Shown in pieces: positions 57,430-64,000 of a stretch of DNA of 64,000 bases. This stretch comes from Boswellia sacra (taxonomy: Eukaryota; Streptophyta; Magnoliopsida; Sapindales; Burseraceae): NCBI GenBank assembly GCA_013180625.2, contig SNVD02006977.1:186001-250000 (forward strand). Reading direction: 5' to 3'. The notes below the pieces were generated by a model. The model made no database searches. It was not told the DNA's origin and saw only the letters and a program-made list of their open reading frames with translations. Within the stretch, counting starts at the first letter, position 1; each line of letters starts with the position of its first letter. Both the position numbers and the translations under genes were made by a program.

Positions 57430-58425
57430 AATTTTTAGCTTACTACAAGAAAAATTCCTTCGAAATGCATAATCCCAGTACGATCACCATTCCATGCACC
57501 ATTGTAAAACAAGTTGAAAGAGCTATGTTAGATTTAGAAGCATCTAGTAGTCTGCCATTTCCTATTTATGCTTCTTGAAATCTTGGACCTTTTGCGAAAA
57601 CTGGTATTACCATTCAACTTGCTGATCATTTTAATGCATATCCCAAAAGAGTTGTGGAAGATGTGCTTGTGCAGGTGAATCGATTGGTTTTCCCAGCAAA
57701 CTTCTATGTCCTTGAAATAGAGAATGAGACATCTCCTGATTCTTTTAGGAAGACCATTCTCGAAAACTGTTAGAACCAAGATTTATGTTCATGATGGCAC
57801 TCTTATCATAGAGTTTGATGGCAAGGTGATATGTTTCAATATTTTTGAGGCAATGAGGTACTCTAGTGACTTACATTCTGTTTTTGCAGTTGACGTTGTT
57901 GATTCTTTGCCACAACAATATTTTGAGTTAACTTGCAAGAATGGACTGGATGTAGCTATTAGTGAGCACATAGGGACAGAAAATTCTAAGGAATCAAGAA
58001 TTTTGATACAAGTGTCTAAAGAAGTGAAGAAAGCTCTGGCAAGCTTAGATGAGACTATAGCCATAACCATAAGTAGGTATGATGTTTCGTATTTTGAATT
58101 GTCTTTATCTAATGAGAAACTTTTTCATTCTGTGATGAAGGCCAATACCATGGAGCTTAAGTCACTTCCAGATCATTTGAATCATGGATTCTTAGGCGAG
58201 AATGGTACTTTGCCAATTGTAATAGAAATGGGCCTTGCACCAATACAAGAAGTGAAACTCGTCAAAGTACTTAGAGATCACAAAACGACTATTGGGTGGA
58301 CAAGTGCTCACATCCAAGGCCCAGCCATATGCGTGCACCATTTCTTGTGGAAAGAAGGGTCCAAGCCCACTAGAGAAGCACAACAGAGATTGGATCCTGC
58401 CATGATGGAACCAATGTCGGGCTGA
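57430..58425 (+). pseudogene. Athila-like protease and RT N-terminus
   Basis: 57480-57720 is protease-like (FAKTGITIQLADHFNAYPKR, VVEDVLVQVNRLVFPANFYV) with stops. A shifted frame from 57724 has LLGRPFSKTVRTKIYVHDGT and then a linker, MELKSLPDHLNHGFLGENGT, and KVLRDHKTTIGWTSAHIQGP, the linker and start of reverse transcriptase. It ends at EAQQRLDPAMMEP, about 60 residues into RT; the YxDD core, RNase H and integrase are absent. A second small piece of the same linker (ELKPLFKGLKRAYLGEE) lies at 58790-58855. Confidence 0.85.
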
Positions 58426-58603
58426 GGACGTTAAACCAAGCGCTTATTGGGAGGCAACCCAATGTTTTTGAAAAATAAATAAACAAGGAAAAGAAAAATA
58501 AAATAAGGTAATAATGATCAATTTTTGTGTCTCGAGGAGATTCCTTTCGTAGACCATCAAGTTGACCAGGTTTTATCTCTCCTTGCCATCTGTCTTATTC
58601 GTT

Positions 58604-58634
58604 TATATATATATATATATATATTTTTTTTTTT
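58604..58634. repeat. (AT)n plus poly(T)
   Basis: A short AT run followed by T12-13, in a pyrimidine-rich stretch between the pol remnant and the cysteine-rich ORF. Confidence 0.9.
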
Positions 58635-58887
58635 TACTTGTTTTTGACTTTTGTTTGCTATTGTGTTGTTATCTCTTTTATATGTCTTTAGTTTCGTTTC
58701 TGCTCTTTTCTTTTCCTTCCTTTTGTTTAATTTGATTATTCCGTACTTCGAATTCATTTGTTCAGCAACTTGAGGAAACATTCAAACGGGAGTTGAAGCC
58801 ATTGTTCAAAGGTTTAAAACGTGCATATCTGGGAGAAGAACAAACTCAATCGCATTATCGGTAATATCTCTCCTTTTTTTCTCTTCA

Positions 58888-59442
58888 ATGGATGCTGATA
58901 TCTTTCTATCGAACCTTCGTAAATATTTCCCTTCACTTCCAAAAAATGCTGTGTTTAAAATTTATAAAGTACGGATGACTAGACTTTGGGCATTGATGCT
59001 CCTAAATGTGCCTGATGATATCCGATGGCTTATCGAAGCCAAGGTGAGATTGTCCGGTGAGCCGGACATTAATCTCGCAAAATACATGCCTGGTCTAGGA
59101 AAGAGCTACTACGCCAAGAGGCGAAGAGCGAAAAGGTTACAAGTATGTTATAAATGTGCTAGATGGAATTGTAACCAGACTTGTCGTTCATTAGGTTTTG
59201 CGTCCAGGAATAGAGAAGATAAACTTTCATTTATTAAGAATGGTTTGAGTAATGAGTCGCTGGATAATGTTTTGTTAACTCTCGAGTCACATTCTTGTGG
59301 ACTTGTTCAGCGTGAATTGCTTAATCTATGGACACAATTTCGTGATGAATTGCAGTGTTATAGTCTAGGGAATCTGACTAAAAACGACCCTGTTTGCCAG
59401 TTTATAAGAAAACTGGATGGGAAGCAAATCCCCGACTCATAG
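58888..59442 (+). CDS. Cysteine-rich basic ORF, resembles plant-virus nucleic-acid-binding protein
   Basis: An intact 184-codon frame inside the LTR element. Residues 1-70 have no clear match. Residues 71-83 are GKSYYAKRRRAKR, directly followed by Cys87, Cys90, Cys95 and Cys99 in the form CxxC-x4-C-x3-C, then SLGFASRNREDKLSFIKNGL. A small 'G-x-S-x-Y-A-x-R-R-R-A' basic patch leading into a four-cysteine cluster is the layout of the small cysteine-rich nucleic-acid-binding proteins of carlavirus-like flexible filamentous viruses, which act in RNA binding, silencing suppression and host gene control. Cysteine spacing is shorter than usual there, and the C-terminal 65 residues are extra. Homology is my inference from this layout; an env-like or host origin is possible. 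The open frame in an otherwise broken element is notable. Confidence 0.5.
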   Translation: MDADIFLSNLRKYFPSLPKNAVFKIYKVRMTRLWALMLLNVPDDIRWLIEAKVRLSGEPDINLAKYMPGLGKSYYAKRRRAKRLQVCYKCARWNCNQTCRSLGFASRNREDKLSFIKNGLSNESLDNVLLTLESHSCGLVQRELLNLWTQFRDELQCYSLGNLTKNDPVCQFIRKLDGKQIPDS

Positions 59443-59665
59443 AAGGCGTTTCAGCCGTTACTGGACGTAAAACCAGAGGAAGATGTGAGCCACAATCACA
59501 ACTACTTGTATATTTGAATGTGTGTTGTTGTTGTAGAATTTTTTTTCTTGTTTCGTTTGATCTGATTATCAATGTTGTTTTTGTGTTGTTGTTGTTTGTT
59601 GATTTTGTTTGTTTTAATTTCAAGTTTTCTTTTTGACAAACCATATGACTACCCTATGGCATAAG
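59443..59665. other. Spacer between ORF and repeats
   Basis: GT/T-rich sequence (TGTTGTTGTTG, TTTTTTTTCTTG) without a conserved frame. Confidence 0.4.
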
Positions 59666-59940
59666 TACACGTGGGAGACAAGTGTGGAGGTTTTGTCAAC
59701 CTCCACCGAAAGTGTATCTCTATTTTTTATGCTTCACGTGGGAGACAAGTGTGGGGGTTTTGTCAACCCCCGTCGAAAGTGTATCTCCATTTTCCATGCT
59801 TCACGTGGGAGACAAGTGTGTAGGTTTTGTCAAACCTCGCCGAAAGCATATTTCATTTTTTCAAATCTTGGGGCGATAAATCTGCATCGAGCAACCCCCA
59901 CCGAAAGTATGTCCCCATGTGTCAAAATTTGAGAGTTTTA
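59666..59940 (+). repeat. Tandem ~67-bp repeats with G-box and hairpin
   Basis: Three units, starting at about 59667, 59735 and 59801, plus a partial fourth from about 59890. Each begins CACGTGGGAGACAAGTGTG, containing the G-box CACGTG, then a hairpin, then CGAAAGTGTATCTC. Hairpin of unit 1: GGAGGTT-TTGTC-AACCTCC. Unit 2: GGGGGTT-TTGTC-AACCCCC. The A-to-G change in one arm is matched by T-to-C in the other. Unit 3 keeps a shorter stem (AGGTT/AACCT). The array lies 110 bases upstream of the LOG start codon. Confidence 0.88.
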
Positions 59941-60049
59941 TGGGTGTATATATACATTCTGCATATTTTCATATGTCATTCCATAACCTGTCTTGCAATT
60001 AACACATAATATCTAACGTGTCTTACACAAGATTAGAGCACTTGTAGAA

Positions 60050-60699
60050 ATGGAGAAAACACCAATTCGGCGATTCCGCAATATATGCGTATTTTGCGGA
60101 TCGCAATTTGGTAAAGATGGAGAGTTTACCACAGTAGCTCTTGATCTTGGTAGGACATTAGCTGCGAGGGGTATTAATTTGATTTATGGAGGGGGTAGTC
60201 TTGGGTTAATGGGGTGTGTGTCAACAGCTGCATCCCTAGGAGGGAGCAAAGTTCTCGGCATTATCCCTAAACCATTAGCTGTACGAGATATCGTAGGCAA
60301 CACAATCGGGGAAGAGTTACAGGTCTCTAGCATGCATGAGCGTATTGCACATATGGTTGTTAAGTCCGATGCATTTATAGCTTTGCCTGGTGGTTATGGT
60401 ACATTAGAGGAGATATTTCAAATCACTCTTGGGCACAGCTAAACATCCATCGGAAACCCATTGGTTTGTTAAATGTCAATAATTTTTTTGATGGTTTGTT
60501 GTCTTTTCTTGATCAAGCTGTAGAAAAAAATTTTATCTCACCATCAGCGAGGCAAATCCTTGTTACAGCTTCAACGGCAGGGGAGTTAATTGACAAACTA
60601 CAAGAATTCGTCTATTCGCCTGATCCAACAACAGCTCGGATTGATTGGTTTGGAGAAGGCAATAAGAGGCGTAAACTGGATTTAACACTCCATCTGTAA
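60050..60699 (+). pseudogene. Intronless LOG-family gene (cytokinin riboside 5'-monophosphate phosphoribohydrolase)
   Basis: From ATG at 60050 the frame reads NICVFCGSQFGKDGEF, then LAARGINLIYGGGSLGLMGC (GGGSxGLMG, residues 47-55), MHERI at 95-99, and DAFIALPGGYGTLEEIF (PGGYGTxEE, 113-121). These are the nucleotide-binding and catalytic motifs of LOG enzymes, which release active cytokinin bases from riboside monophosphates in the cytosol. The MHxRK motif keeps Arg but has Ile for Lys. After EEIFQIT two extra bases (about 60432-60433) shift the frame to a stop. The correct frame resumes as IHRKPIGLLNVNNFFDGLLS and runs to LTLHL-stop at 60699, for about 216 codons overall. Plant LOG genes normally have several introns; here there are none, so this is a retro-copy carried by the LTR element. 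One frameshift is the only break seen. Confidence 0.92.
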
Positions 60700-61859
60700 T
60701 CTCTATTTGCTGGTTTGCTTCGTTTTTGTTTGCTTTCTTTTTATTGTGTTTATTTGAAGTTTTTCATGTTATTTATTTTGAGATTTTTCAGGTTGTTTCT
60801 TTCCTCCCAGGTAATATTTTCTAATCTTGGTTTTTAGAGTGGTGGCTTAAAAAGTTTAAGTCCTCTTGAAACGCATTATGGATCTCTTTAATCTATAATG
60901 GTTGAATAAGGAGGCTAGCTTCTAAACTTTTTAGACCCATTCTAACTGACTTGTTTTTGTTTGCTGGCTTGTTGGACTTTGTTATTTTATGAGTAAGTTT
61001 AGTTTTATGTAATTTAGAAGTTGTTATGTGTTTTTTGTCTTTATCAGTTTCGATTAAAAAAAATTGTGAAAAAAAGTTGAGAATGGCAGAATATGGGGTT
61101 TTCTTTAACCCTTGAAACACATTCTCTCGACATAAATCTGTAGTTTGTTTATTTCATGTTGTTTGAAGTGTCTTGTATCTTGTTTTGTTCTTTCATAATA
61201 AAGGTATATAGGCTGGAAACCTTAAGTCTGCGGGCTACTGGTCCTAAGGATTGTTGAAATATACAATCTTGACTCAGGTGTAACAACGCCACGTACCTCT
61301 TTTCTTACATTTTGTGGGTCGATGATAAGATAATGATTGAATTAAGAATAACTCTTGGAAAATGATAAATGATGCATGGATCTGTGTGCTTGAAATGTTT
61401 ATTGGTTTTCGCTTTGCTTTTGATTCCTTGCGCAACATTGAGCACTGAGCTATTATCACTGAGTTATTTGTTCACTTAGAGAAAGTTTATGTAATTTAAA
61501 TGTTTCTTCAGATTTCAATGAATTCTAGAACTTGTTTGATGGTCACTCGAGGCGAAATCCTAGACTGTGCAACATTAGGGAAATGATTTAGGCCATCTTT
61601 GGACCGTTTGAGCCTTAAGAGCCAACCTTGACTAAAATTGATCCCTAGTTACCCCTTTGAGCCTCTGTAAACCTTTTCTTTGTTAACTCACTAAAAGATT
61701 TCCTAATCTCAATTGAATTTGTTCCAAACAGTTTATCCCTTACCTATGAGCATGTAAATCATTCGCAATTACATTTTGAGCTATGTTCTGGGTTTGGGAA
61801 GTTAGAGGAGGTTGGATTGTGCCCCGAGACTGTCAGACTTCAACATCGTGCAGTGCCGG
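60700..61859. other. 3' non-coding internal region of the Athila-like element
   Basis: T-rich DNA without a gene. 61560-61700 (GGACCGTTTGAGCCTTAAGA, CCCTTTGAGCCTCTGTAAAC) resembles the non-coding stretch that precedes the 3' LTR in Athila relatives. No clear polypurine tract touches the LTR; the nearest purine run is at 61798-61812. Confidence 0.5.
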
Positions 61860-63269
61860 TGATAGGTGTCTATTTATGTATTACTTTTATATCAATTCGT
61901 CCATGTTTCTTTGCTATATTCCGTGGTATTTTTATGTTTTTGTGTGGTTTTGATGTTTGTAGGAGTTTTGGAGCAACTTGCACAAAAATGGAGTAAAACC
62001 CTTCATTTTCACCTCTGCTAGTCAGTGATCTTCTCGGATTTAATTGTATTGATATACAATGAACCCGATGACATATTATATACCGTGGAAAGCTCTCGAA
62101 GTCTATTTTCTGGAGAAATTTACGGTTTATAAATCCATTCAGTGTACCAAAAGTTGTAATCAAAACAGTGTGAGAAGTATAGAAATGTAATTCCACAAAT
62201 CACTGTAGCATGTATAATACGGGGCACTGTAGCAGTCACTGTAGCAGAGTATTTAAACACATTTTAGGGTTTTATTTTGATAACTTGAAGAGGGGAGAAC
62301 GTGGTGGAGGCTTCAGCTCTGGAATTCTTTCATCTCTTGGAGTTCTTGAAGGAGAAAGGAAGCTTGGAAAGAGGAAGAACTACAATCCAAAGAGAATTAC
62401 ATCAAATTTGCTAAGTTTTTCCCTTCCCTTTCATTTTCTGGAATGTCTCCATGTTGTATTGTATTTACCACGTTCTTAAACATGTGTAACTGAATCTGAA
62501 TTGGTTGAGGGTGATTTCAAAGCCCCTGATATGGTTTTTGTAAGTTGATTGTGTAAGGAATTGTTATCCAATTCTCTAATTGAAGTTGCTTGTATTCTCC
62601 CATATTTAATGCTTATGATTGCTTGCTGATTGTATTTGAGTGGCCAACTGAATATAATCTGGTTGTGATTTATTGCTAGACTAGAAATCTTGATCCGTAA
62701 TTGTCTTGAATTTCTAATCATTAGTAGCAAAATTGTGATCAGAGATTACAATTGGAGAATATAACCTAAGTTAAATAATCCGAGCTTGTGTGTTTATTGC
62801 TTAGATCAACCTATCTTTCTTATCATAATGCATCCATTGAATTAAACTCAGAGAGCTTGTTCTAGGTTGTTTAATGGATAGAGATTAAATAAAGAGCTTG
62901 TTTTATTTAACAACAAAGTAAGGAAAGATTGGGATAACAGAGCTTGTTGTTATCTACGGTTGATAACTTCAATGCTGTAATTAGATGACAATTCTACAAT
63001 TAATTCGCAAATCCATATCTTGTGGTAGAGAAGGATCCCTTAACCAGCTTTCTGCCATTGATTTTTCATTCAAATTTACTTTCTGTTTTGTTATTCTTTA
63101 CTTGCATTCTTATTTCATTTAGTAAATCATTCAACAAAAATCCCCCCTGTTTAGTTTATTGTTGCTGGAAATAACAAATTCAATTAGAATCAATCCTCGT
63201 GGGAACGATATCTTACTTATCACTTTATTACTTGTGCGACTAGTATACTTGCTAGTTTCGAACGCATCA
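61860..63269 (+). repeat. Athila-like 3' LTR, 1410 bp
   Basis: Aligns end to end with 54858-56274. Differences are scattered substitutions and small indels (for example TTCCTTGG/TTCCGTGG), with the highest divergence at about 63055-63150. The LTRs are similar enough for a fairly recent insertion, though not identical. Confidence 0.93.
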
Positions 63270-63385
63270 GCCGACTCTAGTAGCCTCGCGAGGCACAGAC
63301 TCTAGTAGCCCTGCGCCGTCAGCAGCCCTACCTCACGCCGACAGTAGTAGCCATGCGAGGCACCGACTCCAGCAGCCCCTGTAGT
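63270..63385 (+). repeat. GC-rich degenerate tandem repeat next to the LTR
   Basis: CCGACTC(T/C)AGTAGCC and GCGAGGCAC alternate about four times in roughly 110 bp. This is much more GC-rich than all neighbouring sequence and starts exactly at the LTR end. Confidence 0.65.
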
Positions 63386-64000
63386 GTAGATTGGTATTGT
63401 TTTCTCATTAGCATTCTACTACTGTAGGTTCATTGTTAATGTCTGCATAATCTTGGAGTCTAGACGTTGCATTGCTTGTATTACTGATATCTCATAAGTG
63501 CGCTTCCTTTGATTATTATGGGTGCAATTTGGTTGTCTGATTAGTCTCAATCTAGATTTTGTTCGTTATTGTATGCCGCCCTCGCTTTGTTGTAATGTAG
63601 ATGGCATTGTGGTGCTTAAAACACAGGTCTTTCACCTTTGAGACTACCATTTATTTTACTAATGTGCTTTGTGTCCTATATTTCCTGTATCTATCTTATG
63701 GTATATTTCCCGTTATTAATTATTGTTTTGATTGTTGTGACATGATTGGCTATCAAACTTTTTATATACAAGATAGATCTCTTTATATGGGTACCCTATC
63801 TGTTATTCTTGTATGATTATGTCAATAATTATAGTAATGCAACTAGGGTTATTATCCCAAGTTGACGTCTATGGTGAGAAATGTTTGTGTAGAGAACTGA
63901 AATGTAGTTTAGTTATAATTTTTCTATGGTGTTGATGTCTTGAGCAACTTCACCAATTTTTATTTGTTCTTGGTATCACTCACGTACTGTACAGCTACTT
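63386..64000. other. Interval at the window end
   Basis: No recognised gene. The ORF at 63601-63816 is hydrophobic and Cys-containing but has no family resemblance that I can support. Confidence 0.35.

Larger units (their letters stand above)
54858..63269 (+). mobile_element. Athila-like Ty3 LTR retrotransposon with foreign cargo
   Basis: Two direct LTRs (54858-56274 and 61860-63269), both TGATAGGTGTC…GAACGCATCA, enclose 5.6 kb. The primer region TTTTTGGCACCGTTGCGGGGG directly after the left LTR is the Athila/Tat-type leader. Internal order: gag (56389-57192), protease and start of RT (57430-58425), and GACGTTAAACCAAGCGCTTA … GGGAGGCAACCCAAT at 58429-58463, an element typical of the region after pol in Athila relatives. 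Most of RT, RNase H and integrase are missing. After it come a cysteine-rich ORF, G-box/hairpin repeats, a LOG gene and an Athila-type 3' leader (TTGAGCCT… at 61600-61700). Flanking pentamers GATGT/GCCGA do not match and no polypurine tract abuts the right LTR, so the right side may be rearranged. Confidence 0.87.

Noticed and set aside
60050..60442. Treating the 130-codon LOG frame as a complete small protein.
   Set aside because: It ends at a 2-nt frameshift; the conserved C-terminal part continues in another frame to 60699.
54858..63269. Calling the element intact and active.
   Set aside because: Most of pol is missing, gag has an in-frame stop, protease is frameshifted, and no target duplication or polypurine tract is seen.

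Overview
This is a stretch of an AT-rich plant nuclear genome, almost certainly a eudicot. It holds spliced genes, a PPR gene, MATE transporters, Copia, Athila-type and L1 retrotransposons, CACTA and Mutator-like DNA transposons and plant MITEs. I cannot fix the species from sequence alone. Two host genes look intact: an intronless PLS-E pentatricopeptide-repeat gene (1472-3367, minus) and a seven-exon MATE efflux transporter (34332-36559, minus; I could join the exons into a 488-residue reading frame). Two further MATE copies, at 8880-9830 and 39905-53230, are broken, so this was a tandem MATE cluster that has been invaded repeatedly.

Region by region. 1-12102: the PPR gene, an unrecognised gene relic cut by a 1.2-kb CACTA MITE (5203-6421, TSD AGA), an old LTR, the first MATE pseudogene, and a 1.2-kb element with inverted ends whose core is a minisatellite. 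12103-30121: an old CACTA element (decayed En/Spm-type protein at 28727-29035) that received two insertions. The first is a 4.2-kb CACTA at 13770-18011 carrying pieces of four unrelated cellular genes: plastid ribosomal protein L4, a sugar-phosphate translocator, aminoacylase-1 and a PUB3/4-type U-box protein. The second is a long LTR-type insertion at 18875-27958. That in turn holds another 5.2-kb CACTA at 19271-24462 with monodehydroascorbate reductase and DAHP synthase pieces. A sister copy of the outer CACTA lies inverted at 30273-33304; it lacks both insertions and so supplies empty sites. 33305-37584: the intact MATE gene and flanks. 38028-39456: a Mutator-like element with a smaller nested insertion. 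39905-53230: the third MATE copy, split by a Copia element (41191-52400) that is itself split by an L1 LINE (45984-50165, 17-bp perfect TSD) and by a CACTA-like end. 54858-63269: an Athila-like LTR retrotransposon.

The most unusual object is that last element. Between its two 1.4-kb LTRs it keeps a gag/protease/early-RT remnant, but the place where the rest of pol and any env-like gene would lie holds two foreign reading frames. One is a 184-codon ORF with an arginine-rich run followed by four cysteines, reminiscent of small cysteine-rich nucleic-acid-binding proteins of flexible filamentous plant viruses. The other is an intronless LOG-family gene (cytokinin-activating phosphoribohydrolase) broken by one 2-nt frameshift. 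Between them lie about 67-bp tandem repeats that contain G-boxes and hairpins with a compensatory base change. The CACTA elements captured genes with introns, hence at DNA level; the LTR element carries an intronless copy, which suggests capture through RNA. One window therefore shows both routes of gene capture.
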